From Aeromonas bestiarum (lineage in GTDB: Bacteria > Pseudomonadota > Gammaproteobacteria > Enterobacterales > Aeromonadaceae): a stretch of DNA of 64,000 bases. Under the pieces are notes generated by a model that did not search any database, had not been told where the DNA came from, and saw only the letters and a program-made list of their open reading frames with translations. A program made the position numbers and the translations under genes. The stretch is from the NCBI RefSeq assembly GCF_000819745.1, contig NZ_CDDA01000020.1:17056-81055 (forward strand), given 5' to 3'. Of this stretch, positions 29,068 through 36,927 are shown piece after piece. Position 1 is the stretch's first letter. The number at the start of each line of letters is the position of its first letter.

Positions 29068-29236
29068 CCCTCTCATCCCCAGCCCTTCTCCTCCTTTTTT
29101 AATAAACGGGAGAAGGGGATAAAGGTCGCCTTTACCAGCTCCGCTTACGCTTCGTTAATTTAACTCGCGTAGCTGACCAGAATATTTTCGGTGCCGCTTT
29201 ATCCCCTCTCCCGTTGGGAGAGGGCAGGGTGAGGGG
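29068..29236. repeat. Composite inverted repeat element upstream of the VOC gene end
   Basis: Outer arms CCCTCTCATCCCCAGCCC (from 29068) and GGGCAGGGTGAGGGG (to 29236) are inverted. Inner arms are CGGGAGAAGGGGATAAAG (29107-29124) and CTTTATCCCCTCTCCCG (29197-29213). The unit is about 170 bp and has no ORF. It looks like a non-autonomous repeat such as a MITE or REP-type element, or a remnant. Confidence 0.7.
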
Positions 29237-29248
29237 ATCGTTTAGGTA

Positions 29249-29647
29249 TTAGATGGTCAGCTCCAGCCGGTTGCCTTCGGGATCCAGGAAGGTGCTCTCG
29301 TAATAGCCGTCGCCGGTCCAGCGGGGGCCGTCCAGGTGTTTCACCTCGGCGCCCTTGAGCAGCTTGAGGCGGGCTGTCATCTTGTCCACCGCCTCCACGC
29401 TGCCGAGGGAGAAGGCGAGGTGGGCCAGCCCCTGCAGCGGGTGCGGCAGAGCGAGATCTGCCGGAAATAGGGTGGGAGTGTGCATCAGCTCCAGACTGGC
29501 GCCCCCCTCGAAGCGCACGAAGTAGGAGGAAAACTGTTTGCTCGGGTTGTGGTAGCGCTCATTGGCCTGCCCGCCAAACAGGGTGCAGTAGAATGCCTTG
29601 AGCGCTTCCAGATCCTGTGCCCAGATGGCGACGTGATGTATGTGCAT
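29249..29647 (-). CDS. VOC (glyoxalase/bleomycin-resistance) family protein
   Basis: A 132-residue single-domain metalloprotein with the paired beta-alpha-beta-beta-beta VOC fold. Metal-ligand positions appear as His5 in MHIHHVAIW, Glu in SLELMHTP, His in QGLAHLAFS and Glu in the terminal NRLELTI. Members include glyoxalase I, dioxygenases and drug-binding proteins, and the specific activity cannot be assigned here. ATG 29647 is preceded by AGGAGACAGG at good spacing; the longer open frame upstream runs through the divergent AraC promoter. It faces that regulator gene (29696), which may control it. Confidence 0.82.
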   Translation of the reverse strand: MHIHHVAIWAQDLEALKAFYCTLFGGQANERYHNPSKQFSSYFVRFEGGASLELMHTPTLFPADLALPHPLQGLAHLAFSLGSVEAVDKMTARLKLLKGAEVKHLDGPRWTGDGYYESTFLDPEGNRLELTI

Positions 29648-29695
29648 GGCCTGTCTCCTGTGACTTGATGTCCTCCATGCTATGCTGGGCCTTGA

Positions 29696-30646
29696 ATGTT
29701 CGACATGGCTGAGCCCGTCCTGATGATGTCTGAAACTGCCAATCCTGAAGTCATTGAAGTCTCCCCCGACTGCCGCGAACAGATCTGCTGTGACAGCCTG
29801 TTGCCCGCCCTTGCCCAAGAGCGGGTGTGGCTGGCTGGCCATTCCCGCCTGCGCAGCCACTACCGGATCGAGCGCCGCCTGGCGGACGTGCACTGTTTTC
29901 TGCTGACCCTGGGGGGCGAGGGGGAGGTGCTGATCGGCGATCGCCTCGAGCGACTCAAGATTGGAGAGTGGGCCCTGATACCGGCGGGCCAGCCACTTTG
30001 CTATCAGCTACCAGAGACGCTATTACCGGAGGGGCAGTCGCCAGCGCCGGAGCCACAACCGGTGGCGAATGGCGACTGGGATCTGGTGTGGCTGCTGCTG
30101 CACAAGGACTCCCCCTGGGATGCCTTCGCCAGCCACCCCAGGCTGGGTTGTACCTCCCAGCAGGCCAGCTTGCTGCACACCCTGGAGAACCTCTATGCGG
30201 AGCAGGAGCGCCACCAGGATCCGCTGCTCAGTGCGCTGCTGGTAGAACAGCTCGGTTTTTATCTGCGCCGCCTGCTGCAGAAGGGGGAGGGGCAGAGCCG
30301 CGGCGAGCGGCTGGCGCTGCGTCTTGAGTTGATGCTCAAAGAATCCCTGACCGAGTGCTGGGACATAGGGCGGATGGCAGACGCCCTGCACCTCTCCGAG
30401 CGCCAGCTCTATCGTCTCTGTCAGCAGCACTTTGCATTGGCCCCCATGGCCTTGCTGCAACGGCTGCGGTTGCAACGGGCCGCCCTCTTGCTGGCCAGTC
30501 GCGGCGAGCCGGTGAAGCAGCTGGCCCAGCTGTGCGGCTTCAAGAACGAGTACCACTTCTCCACCGCCTTCAAACGCCAGCATGGCCTGGCTCCCAGCCA
30601 TTATCGCAGCCTGCATCATCCCGGATTTAAAACCGGACAGGGGTGA
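29696..30646 (+). CDS. AraC-family transcriptional regulator
   Basis: A 316-residue protein. The N-terminal half looks like a cupin-type effector domain (HCFLLTLGGEGEVLIGD, then EWALIPAGQP), and the C-terminal AraC double HTH (about residues 205-310; LHLSERQLYRLCQQHF as the first recognition helix and QLCGFKNEYHFSTAFKRQHG as the second) binds DNA. It is divergent from the VOC gene 49 bases away, suggesting local control. The start is ATG 29696, though ATG 29705 is also possible. Ligand and targets are unknown. A GGDEF gene follows after 200 bases. Confidence 0.85.
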   Translation: MFDMAEPVLMMSETANPEVIEVSPDCREQICCDSLLPALAQERVWLAGHSRLRSHYRIERRLADVHCFLLTLGGEGEVLIGDRLERLKIGEWALIPAGQPLCYQLPETLLPEGQSPAPEPQPVANGDWDLVWLLLHKDSPWDAFASHPRLGCTSQQASLLHTLENLYAEQERHQDPLLSALLVEQLGFYLRRLLQKGEGQSRGERLALRLELMLKESLTECWDIGRMADALHLSERQLYRLCQQHFALAPMALLQRLRLQRAALLLASRGEPVKQLAQLCGFKNEYHFSTAFKRQHGLAPSHYRSLHHPGFKTGQG

Positions 30647-30848
30647 GATCCTGAGCCACACTGGTTGCTACTGTTGTTGTTCATACGAACCCGATAGCGG
30701 CCGATAACCCTGTTAACCAGAGGTGGATCGTGCGCCGGCAGGCCGATATTGGGTTGCGCTTCATGGTTGTCGTCTCTTCGTTGTCGTTTTCCACCAATCA
30801 GTTTTGAATCCCCCGCCTCGGCGGGGCTAGAGGGCAAGGATGGTCTCT

Positions 30849-31850
30849 ATGCTGCAAGACAGTGACACGATCAGGATCTCGGACGTCAGCGAAGCCGTGG
30901 TGCACGGCATTCTGGAGGTGGTGAGCGACGGGATCTGGGACTGGAACGCCAACACGGGTTTCGTCTATCGCAACCCAGGCTGGTATCAGATGCTGGGCTA
31001 CGAGCCCCACTCCCTTGGCAACACAGTCTTCACCTGGGAGAGCGTGATCCACCCGGATGACATGGATCGGGTGATGGCCTGCTTCGATGCCTATCTGAGC
31101 GGCACGGCCGCCGACTATCGGGTCGAGTATCGTTGCCGCAGCCGGGAGGGCCTCTTCATCTGGATTGAGGATTGTGGCCGCGTCATAGCCCGCAATCCGG
31201 ATGGCTCTGTGGCCCGCATGATAGGTGCCCATCGCAACATACATGCCCAGAAGCTCTTGTATGAACAGCTGGAATCGCGCAACCAGTCGCTGGAGCAGCA
31301 GATCGCCGAGCGTACCGCCGAGCTGGTGCGGCTCAACGGGGTGTTGCTGCAGAAGGCGGAGGAGAACCGCCAGCTGGCGGAGACGGATGCCCTGACCGGG
31401 GCCGCCAGTCGCTACCGGCTGGAGCGGGTCATCAAGCAGGAGTGCGAGCGCTCCAGGCGCTTTCATCAGTCCTTCTCCGTCATCGCCATGGATGTGGATG
31501 ACTTCAAGCAGATCAATGACAATCACGGCCACAGCGCCGGGGATCAGACCCTGGTCAACATAGTGGCGCTGGTGCGGACTCACATTCGCGAAATTGACCT
31601 CATAGCGCGCTGGGGCGGCGACGAGTTCATGGTGGTGCTGCCCAATACCTGTCTGGCCGATGGCCGGCTGGTTGCCGACAAGCTGCGAGAGCTGATCGTG
31701 CTGTCGCGGGTCTGCGAACAGCTCGACATCACCCTGAGTTTCGGGCTGGCCGAATACCTGCCGGACGAGCCCATGAGCCAGCTGATGGTGCGGGTGGATA
31801 GGGCGCTCTATCAGGCCAAGCTGGCGGGCAAGAACCAGATCTGCGAATAG
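30849..31850 (+). CDS. PAS-GGDEF diguanylate cyclase
   Basis: A cytosolic signalling protein of about 333 residues. An N-terminal PAS domain of the PAS_3 type (about 15-135; DGIWDWNANTGFVYRNPGW, then IHPDDMDRV) is joined by a coiled coil (about 140-185; NQSLEQQIAERTAEL) to a GGDEF domain with ARWGGDEF. The inhibitory I-site is present (REID just upstream of the loop), so product feedback is likely, unlike the cyclases at 5292 and 38494. No membrane segment is seen. I choose ATG 30849 because AAGGA is eight bases upstream; ATG 30840 is also possible. Signal unknown. Confidence 0.9.
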   Translation: MLQDSDTIRISDVSEAVVHGILEVVSDGIWDWNANTGFVYRNPGWYQMLGYEPHSLGNTVFTWESVIHPDDMDRVMACFDAYLSGTAADYRVEYRCRSREGLFIWIEDCGRVIARNPDGSVARMIGAHRNIHAQKLLYEQLESRNQSLEQQIAERTAELVRLNGVLLQKAEENRQLAETDALTGAASRYRLERVIKQECERSRRFHQSFSVIAMDVDDFKQINDNHGHSAGDQTLVNIVALVRTHIREIDLIARWGGDEFMVVLPNTCLADGRLVADKLRELIVLSRVCEQLDITLSFGLAEYLPDEPMSQLMVRVDRALYQAKLAGKNQICE

Positions 31851-32007
31851 TCGGATCCAGGGGGACCATAGGGTTGCCCCCGGCCTGCCAGCTGTCGGAT
31901 TTTTCTCTTTTCCCCCCCGAATGCGTATTGACCGATCGATTGCCTTGACTCCGCCTGAGGGCACTGGTCTGATGCGCGCTCTTTAATCCCCCACGAGACA
32001 TGAATCG

Positions 32008-32427
32008 ATGAAAAAGAGCATCCTGATTGCCCTGACTGCACTGCCCCTGTTCGCCCACGCCGGCCTGATGGATTCCCTGACCGATACAGTGACCAGCAGC
32101 GTCACCAGCAGTGCCAAAGAGATGGCCGGTACCGCCATGGACAGCGCCTCCAACGAAGCGATCAAGAAGGCACTGGACATCAAGGAAGGCGGCTCCAACA
32201 AGCAGGCCATCAAGGACAAGCTGGGCGCCCCGGCCAGCACCAAGACCGAAGCCGGTCTGGAAGTGTGGACCTATGACCTGAGCGCCCTGAACAAGGTATC
32301 TCCCATGCTGGCAGAGACCTCCAAGACCCTGTTCAAGGATGCCGAAGCCGCTCAGAAGAGCGTCGTCATCAAGTTCGAAGGCGAAACCGTCAAGACCCTG
32401 AACCTGGCCGACAAAGCCAAGGCCTGA
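32008..32427 (+). CDS. Small exported protein with a BamE/SmpA-like segment
   Basis: A 139-residue protein with a Sec signal peptide (residues 1-18, MKKSILIALTALPLFAHA). A Ser/Thr/Ala-rich stretch follows, then a C-terminal half in which NKQAIKDKLGAPASTKTEAGLEVWTYDLSA resembles the BamE/OmlA-type beta fold. No lipobox cysteine is seen, so it is probably soluble in the periplasm. Function unknown. It has its own strong terminator and no operon partner. Confidence 0.8.
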   Translation: MKKSILIALTALPLFAHAGLMDSLTDTVTSSVTSSAKEMAGTAMDSASNEAIKKALDIKEGGSNKQAIKDKLGAPASTKTEAGLEVWTYDLSALNKVSPMLAETSKTLFKDAEAAQKSVVIKFEGETVKTLNLADKAKA

Positions 32428-32445
32428 GTCTGAACGACGTGCATG

Positions 32446-32471
32446 AAAAAGGGGCCCTCGGGCCCCTTTTT
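32446..32471 (+). terminator. Terminator after the exported BamE-like gene
   Basis: AAAAAGGGGCCC and GGGCCCCTTTTT form a perfect stem and U-tract. It is effective in both directions, so it may also serve the convergent chemoreceptor gene. Confidence 0.9.
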
Positions 32472-32489
32472 GCTGGCTGGCATTCCTCA

Positions 32490-34484
32490 TCACACCTTGA
32501 AGCGGCGTACCAGGGCCAGCAGCTGGCGATTGGAGCTGAGCAGTGACTCCGCGCTCTGCTCCGTGTTGCGGCCATTCTCCACCAGCAGGTTGAGCATGTC
32601 GCGAATGCTCACCATGTTGCGGTTGATCTCCTCGGTTACCCGGCTCTGCTCCTCGGCGGCGGTGGCGATCTGGCTGCTGAGATCGTGGATCTGCACCACA
32701 GAATCGGCCATGTTGTCGAGCCCTCCCGTCACCTGGCCAGTGGTATCTGCCGCCGCCTGGCAGCTGTGCTTGGTCTGCTCCATGGCGACCACGGCTTCGG
32801 CCACCCCCTGAGTGAGGCGCGACAGCATGCTGCCCACCTCGGCCGTGCTGTTCTGGGTGCGGGCCGCCAGGGCGCGCACCTCGTCCGCCACCACGGCGAA
32901 GCCACGACCCTGCTCACCGGCTCGCGCCGCCTCTATGGCGGCATTGAGCGCCAGCAGGTTGGTCTGGGCGGCTATGCCACCTATCACCCCGAGCACGCTG
33001 CCGATCTGCTTGGCATCTTCCTGCATCTCCAGCACCTTGGTGGCGGCGAGATCCACCTCGTCGATCAGCGCCACCACGCTGGCGGAGGCCGATCCCACCA
33101 CCTTGCGGGAGTTGGCGGCCTGGCCGTTGGCGGTCTCGGTGAAGCTCGCCGAGTCGCTGGCATGTTGTGCCACGCTGTCGGCGGTGGAGCTGAGCTCGGT
33201 GAGGGCCGTGACCACCTGATCCGTCTCGGCGGCATGCTCGCTCAGGATCCGCCGCGCCTGACCCGTCTGTTGATCGAGCTGTGCCAGTTCGCGGGTGATG
33301 AGGTCGGTGGCGTCTGTCACCTGCACCATCATCTGCTGCAGATAGGCGATGAAGCGGTTCACCGACAGGGCGATATGATCCAGCTCGTCGTGGCCCTTCA
33401 CCTGGATGCGGGCGGTCAGGTCCGCATCGCCGGCAGAGAGGGCGTCGATATTCTGCTTGAGGGTCTGCAGCCGGCTGCCGAGCTGGGTGATGGCCAGCAG
33501 CATCAGCACGAACAGCAGTCCCACCAGGGGCAGCTGGATCGCGGCCAAGGTGGTGAGCACGTCCTGGCTGTCCTGGGTCAGGGTGCTGGTCGGCAGGGCC
33601 GTGGCCAGCAACCAGGGGGTCCCCTCTATGGCTTGCAGCAGCAGGGTCTGCTCTTCTCCCTGATCCTGGAAGCTGGTACGCAGCAGCCCCTTGCCCTGGC
33701 TCTGGCCGAGCAGGCTGGCGATGGCGCCGGCGAAGGGGTAATCGGTGTGGGCGGAGAGGTTGCCGAGCACAACGTCACCGCTCAGGCGGGCATTTCTGCT
33801 CAGGATCTTGCCGTCAGCCTCGACGATCATCACCTGACCGCCGATCTCCTGCTCTTTCCTGGCCACCAGATCGTTGAAGAAGCCCAGGGTCACATCTATG
33901 GTCGATACCCCGAACAGGGCGCCATTGCGGTAGATCCCCATGGCGCAGTTGGTTCTCGGCTGCTGACTGGCGCCATCCTTGTAGGCGGCGGCCCAGACGC
34001 ACATGCCCTGAGGCGCCTGCTGCCCGGCCTTGTGCCACGGCTGCTCGAAGTAGTTGGGGGCCTCGGCCGAGTTCCAGTAGGTATTGGGGATCAGCTTGTT
34101 GGCCGCATCCCTGTGATAGAAGGTGCTGAACTTGGCGCGGCCCGCTTCCCGCTGGTCCGGCAGTGGCCAGATGCCGCCGCCAAACACCATGGCATTGCCG
34201 TATTGATCGATCAGCGCCGGCAGCAGGGCATCGATCTGCTCGCTCGGCAGTTGGGACACCAGTTGCGTGATGCTGCGAGACTGGCTCTGCACCCCGTTGA
34301 GCTGATCGCGGATGTCGGTCGCTATCTCGCTGACCCGCAGCGCCACATTCTGCTCACCGGCCTTCTGCAGCGCCGGCTTTATCCAGATCTGGATGCCGAT
34401 CACCGTCAGGGCACACACCAGCGCCATAAATCCCACGAAGACGGCTGTATATCTTCCCTTGATTGTTCCCAGACTCCACCCCAT
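32490..34484 (-). CDS. Methyl-accepting chemotaxis protein with periplasmic CACHE sensor
   Basis: A 664-residue chemoreceptor. Layout: an N-terminal helix (about 13-33), a periplasmic CACHE-type domain (about 35-310), a second helix (about 320-340), HAMP (about 340-395) and a cytoplasmic signalling domain. The hairpin tip [34 protein letters not shown] contacts CheA and CheW. No C-terminal CheR-binding pentapeptide is seen. The ligand is unknown; the periplasmic part (AKFSTFYHRDAANKL, then CVWAAAYKDG) lacks the obvious amino-acid motif. It stands alone on the minus strand. Confidence 0.93.
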   Translation of the reverse strand: MGWSLGTIKGRYTAVFVGFMALVCALTVIGIQIWIKPALQKAGEQNVALRVSEIATDIRDQLNGVQSQSRSITQLVSQLPSEQIDALLPALIDQYGNAMVFGGGIWPLPDQREAGRAKFSTFYHRDAANKLIPNTYWNSAEAPNYFEQPWHKAGQQAPQGMCVWAAAYKDGASQQPRTNCAMGIYRNGALFGVSTIDVTLGFFNDLVARKEQEIGGQVMIVEADGKILSRNARLSGDVVLGNLSAHTDYPFAGAIASLLGQSQGKGLLRTSFQDQGEEQTLLLQAIEGTPWLLATALPTSTLTQDSQDVLTTLAAIQLPLVGLLFVLMLLAITQLGSRLQTLKQNIDALSAGDADLTARIQVKGHDELDHIALSVNRFIAYLQQMMVQVTDATDLITRELAQLDQQTGQARRILSEHAAETDQVVTALTELSSTADSVAQHASDSASFTETANGQAANSRKVVGSASASVVALIDEVDLAATKVLEMQEDAKQIGSVLGVIGGIAAQTNLLALNAAIEAARAGEQGRGFAVVADEVRALAARTQNSTAEVGSMLSRLTQGVAEAVVAMEQTKHSCQAAADTTGQVTGGLDNMADSVVQIHDLSSQIATAAEEQSRVTEEINRNMVSIRDMLNLLVENGRNTEQSAESLLSSNRQLLALVRRFKV

Positions 34485-34663
34485 AACGACTCCTGTCTAT
34501 TGTTGGCACTGTCTTGCATGGCCTTGTTATTTGAGTCGCCATTATTAGCTATTTCGAACATAAAACGTTTGTTATCGCTCACAGAACCCGGAGCAGAGGC
34601 GAAGGGAAATGAGGGGGGCCGGGGGATCGCAGAGGGCGAGCGGCCGAGCGGGAGAGGGAAACG

Positions 34664-34686
34664 AAAAAGGGTGGCCTAGGCCACCC
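34664..34686 (-). terminator. Terminator of the Met/His-rich exported protein gene
   Basis: GGGTGGCCTAGGCCACCC is a palindromic stem, followed in the minus direction by TTTTT (34664-34668). Confidence 0.8.
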
Positions 34687-34706
34687 TGTTGCAGGTCGAG
34701 ATGCGT

Positions 34707-35057
34707 TTACTGGTGCGCTTCGGCGAACTGCTTCATCGCCTCGGCGTGCTTGGTCATGCCGTCGGCACGCAACGTCAGGTTCTTCACAAACTCGGCCTTC
34801 TTGGCCGGGTCTTCGATCTTGTCGTAGCGCTGTTGCAGGTTGGTCTGGATCTGCTCCGGGGTCATGTTCTGCATGCGGGCCATCTTGTCATGGCGGCTAC
34901 CGTGGTGCTTGCCACCCATCATGCCGCTGCCATCCATGGGGCAGTCGGTCATCATGCCGGCCTGGGTGGTGGCGACGGCTTCGCTGGCGGCATAGGCGCC
35001 GAGCGGCAGGCCAAGGATCAGGGTGGCGGTCAGCAGGGTTTTGGTCAGGGTTTTCAT
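34707..35057 (-). CDS. Small Met/His-rich periplasmic protein, 116 aa
   Basis: A signal peptide (residues 1-23, ending PLGAYA) precedes a mature region with CPMDGSGMMGGKHHGSRHDKM, a cluster of Met, His and one Cys suggestive of metal binding. An amphipathic helical part (MTPEQIQTNLQQRYDKIED) follows and recalls Spy/CpxP-type helical periplasmic proteins. The family is not recognised with certainty. Its upstream block (35106-35175) is shared almost exactly with the tiny gene at 35832, and a two-component system lies just beyond. Metal or envelope stress is a reasonable but unproven inducer. Confidence 0.8.
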   Translation of the reverse strand: MKTLTKTLLTATLILGLPLGAYAASEAVATTQAGMMTDCPMDGSGMMGGKHHGSRHDKMARMQNMTPEQIQTNLQQRYDKIEDPAKKAEFVKNLTLRADGMTKHAEAMKQFAEAHQ

Positions 35058-35105
35058 GGTCTATCTCCTCGCGGATTGAGTTCGGGTTCGGCTTGCTCGC
35101 CTTGA

Positions 35106-35175
35106 CCCTAAGTAAACACCAGACTGGTGTCTGAACTTTGCCAGTTGAAGCCTATTTTGTAGCAGAGTGTGACAC
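35106..35175 (-). promoter_or_regulatory. Shared promoter block A (Met/His-rich gene)
   Basis: Read on the minus strand, CACACTCTGCTACAAAA, GGCAAAGTT-AGACAC and GTTTACTTAGGG occur in order. The same ordered blocks recur upstream of the gene at 35832 (36051-36120). No consensus -35 is seen, which suggests an activator-dependent promoter. Confidence 0.7.
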
Positions 35176-35321
35176 TGTGAGGCTGTGCTGTGGGTTAACG
35201 AAAACCGGGTCTGTCATAGTGTTCGAGGATAGGCCTGTCACCCTGAAAAGCCAGCGCCAATCCGCCTCGCAAAATACGCGCCGGCCAAGGGGCGGAATAG
35301 CGTTCGCAGGGGCGGAAAATA

Positions 35322-35358
35322 AAATACCCCGCCGGACAGCGTCTCTGGCGGGGTATTT
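35322..35358 (-). terminator. Terminator of the gene at 35418
   Basis: AAATACCCCGCC pairs with GGCGGGGTATTT (perfect 12 bp, 13-base loop) and is followed in the minus direction by TATTTT. The remaining intergenic 35058-35417 holds only promoter block A. Confidence 0.9.
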
Positions 35359-35417
35359 CATGTCACCGGTCAGGCAACATGGTTATCGTGAGAAAATAAC
35401 AGCGTGAATAACTCGGC

Positions 35418-35747
35418 TCAGCGCTGGCGGCCGCTGCCCACGCTGTAAGGCATGCGATAGCTGTCGCTCTCACCGTCCAGGCTGAGGGTGAGATTGCCTT
35501 GGGCTCTCATCGGCAGTCGTACCTGCTGCATCCCTTTCAATTCGGCAGGTACCCGCTTGAGCACGTCGCCGGAGGCGTTGCGGATCATCAGGGTCGGGTT
35601 GGCGTTGCTGCTGCTGGCGTCATCGTGCCAGTTGACGAACAGCAGGCCGGGGGCTGCGCTGACGTCGGCCGGAATGGCTGCTTGTGCCATGCCGATCTGG
35701 GCCAGTCCGGCCAGTGCGAACAGGGTCAGGGTCTTTTTCATCATCAT
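35418..35747 (-). CDS. Small exported protein, 109 aa (paralogue of 15805)
   Basis: A signal peptide (residues 1-23, ending GMAQA) is followed by the mature start AIPADVSAAPGLLFVNWH, the QGNLTLSLDGE strand and the C-terminus SVGSGRQR. It closely parallels the protein at 15805, so these are recent or maintained paralogues 19 kb apart. No cysteines occur in the mature part. AAGGAGAC precedes a run of three ATG codons (35747, 35744, 35741), any of which may start translation. It has its own terminator and sits between genes that share promoter blocks next to a two-component system. Function unknown. Confidence 0.8.
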   Translation of the reverse strand: MMMKKTLTLFALAGLAQIGMAQAAIPADVSAAPGLLFVNWHDDASSSNANPTLMIRNASGDVLKRVPAELKGMQQVRLPMRAQGNLTLSLDGESDSYRMPYSVGSGRQR

Positions 35748-35831
35748 TGTCTCCTTGGTATGGCTCGCCGAAGGATGCCGGCGTTGTGTGTCATGGTGCC
35801 AGGCGCCGCCCGAACCGGGCGCTGCCTGGCA

Positions 35832-36008
35832 TCATGGGGAAGGGAAGTGTGTCTCGCCGGGCGGGCAGAGGCCGGCCTCATCGTCATCCTGGGGGGAAGC
35901 TTGCGTCAGGCTGCTGGTCTGTGCGGGCTGATGCGGCTTGGCCGCCGCTCTGGCAAGGGCCTCGCTGGCGGCATAAGCCAGCATGAAGGGCGTGGTAAGG
36001 GCGAGCAT
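35832..36008 (-). CDS. Tiny exported-type protein, 58 aa, possible truncated duplicate
   Basis: ATG 36008 follows AGGAGACAGG at ideal spacing. The 58 residues start MLALTTPFMLAYAASEALARAAA, a short hydrophobic signal-like segment whose AYAASEA matches the end of the signal region of the 34707 protein, and they end with a hydrophilic tail containing DDDEAG. With the shared promoter block (36051-36120), this looks like a promoter-plus-signal-peptide duplicate of the 34707 gene that has lost or changed its mature part. The longer open frame across the two-component gene is a shadow. Confidence 0.55.
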   Translation of the reverse strand: MLALTTPFMLAYAASEALARAAAKPHQPAQTSSLTQASPQDDDEAGLCPPGETHFPSP

Positions 36009-36050
36009 GGCCTGTCTCCTGCAATGAGCAAATATGGACGAGTTGGTGTG

Positions 36051-36120
36051 CCCCAAGTAAACCCTCGCCTTGTGTCTCAACTTTGCCGAGTGACCGCTTT
36101 TTTGTAGCAGAGTGTGGCAT
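36051..36120 (-). promoter_or_regulatory. Shared promoter block B (tiny exported-type gene)
   Basis: This block contains the same CACACTCTGCTACAAAA, GGCAAAGTT-AGACAC and GTTTACTT elements as block A, in the same order and near-equal spacing. It adjoins the divergent response-regulator promoter, whose TATACT -10 is at 36168-36173. Confidence 0.7.
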
Positions 36121-36200
36121 CTTGCTGATCTGGCACACTTTGACACAAACCGTCCGACAGATTTTCGTATACTCGTGCCAGCTCTAACAGGAGAGGCCTC

Positions 36201-36923
36201 ATGAACCAAAGCAGCACCCACATTCTGGTCGTCGACGATCACGGCGAGATCCGCGATCTGCTGAAACGCTTTCTGGAGCAGCATGGCCTGCGGGTCAGCT
36301 GTGCCCGGGATGGCAAGGAGATGAAGCGGCTGCTGGAGGAGCGGGAGTTCGATCTGCTGGTGCTGGATCTGATGATGCCGGGGGAGGATGGCCTGACCCT
36401 GTGCCGTGAGCTGAGGGCCAAATCCAGCCTGCCCATCATAATGCTCACCGCCATGGGGGAGGAGACGGACCGCATCATAGGGCTGGAGATGGGCGCCGAT
36501 GACTATCTCGCCAAGCCGTTCAATCCGCGCGAGCTGCTGGCCCGCATCAAGGCGGTGATGCGCCGCACCCAGGTCGAGCCGCAACCCGCCCCCGAGACCC
36601 TGACCCGGGATCTGCGTTTCGATCGCTGGCTGCTCGACATCAATCGCCGCGAACTGGTGGATGAGGAAGGGGTGGGGCTGAGCCTCTCCACCGCCGAATT
36701 CGACCTGCTGCGGGTGTTTCTGGAGCGCCCCCAGCGGGTGCTGAGCCGGGATCAACTGCTGGATCTGGCCCGGGGCCGCGAGGCGGTGGCCTTCGATCGG
36801 GCCATAGATACTCTGGTGAGCCGGTTGCGGCGCAAGCTGGAGCGGGATCCCAAGAATCCCGAGCTCATCAAGACCATCTGGGGCGGCGGTTATCTGTTCG
36901 CCGCCGACGTGACCCAGGTGTGA
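36201..36923 (+). CDS. OmpR-family response regulator
   Basis: A 240-residue two-domain regulator. The receiver domain has the acidic pair VDD (residues 11-13), phosphoacceptor D56 in VLDLMMPGEDG, T in MLTAMGEE and K in AKPFNPREL. The C-terminal winged helix (about 140-235; VSRLRRKLE and TIWGGGYLF) binds DNA. AGGAGAGG lies before ATG 36201. A membrane kinase gene follows four bases later, so the pair forms a two-component system. It lies beside three small exported-protein genes, two of which share promoter blocks, and these are the obvious target candidates. Confidence 0.93.
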   Translation: MNQSSTHILVVDDHGEIRDLLKRFLEQHGLRVSCARDGKEMKRLLEEREFDLLVLDLMMPGEDGLTLCRELRAKSSLPIIMLTAMGEETDRIIGLEMGADDYLAKPFNPRELLARIKAVMRRTQVEPQPAPETLTRDLRFDRWLLDINRRELVDEEGVGLSLSTAEFDLLRVFLERPQRVLSRDQLLDLARGREAVAFDRAIDTLVSRLRRKLERDPKNPELIKTIWGGGYLFAADVTQV

Positions 36924-36927
36924 CGCC

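Noticed and set aside
28976..29236. An insertion sequence next to the AT-rich islet.
   Set aside because: There is no transposase frame and no target duplication that I can see; only palindromic non-coding elements.
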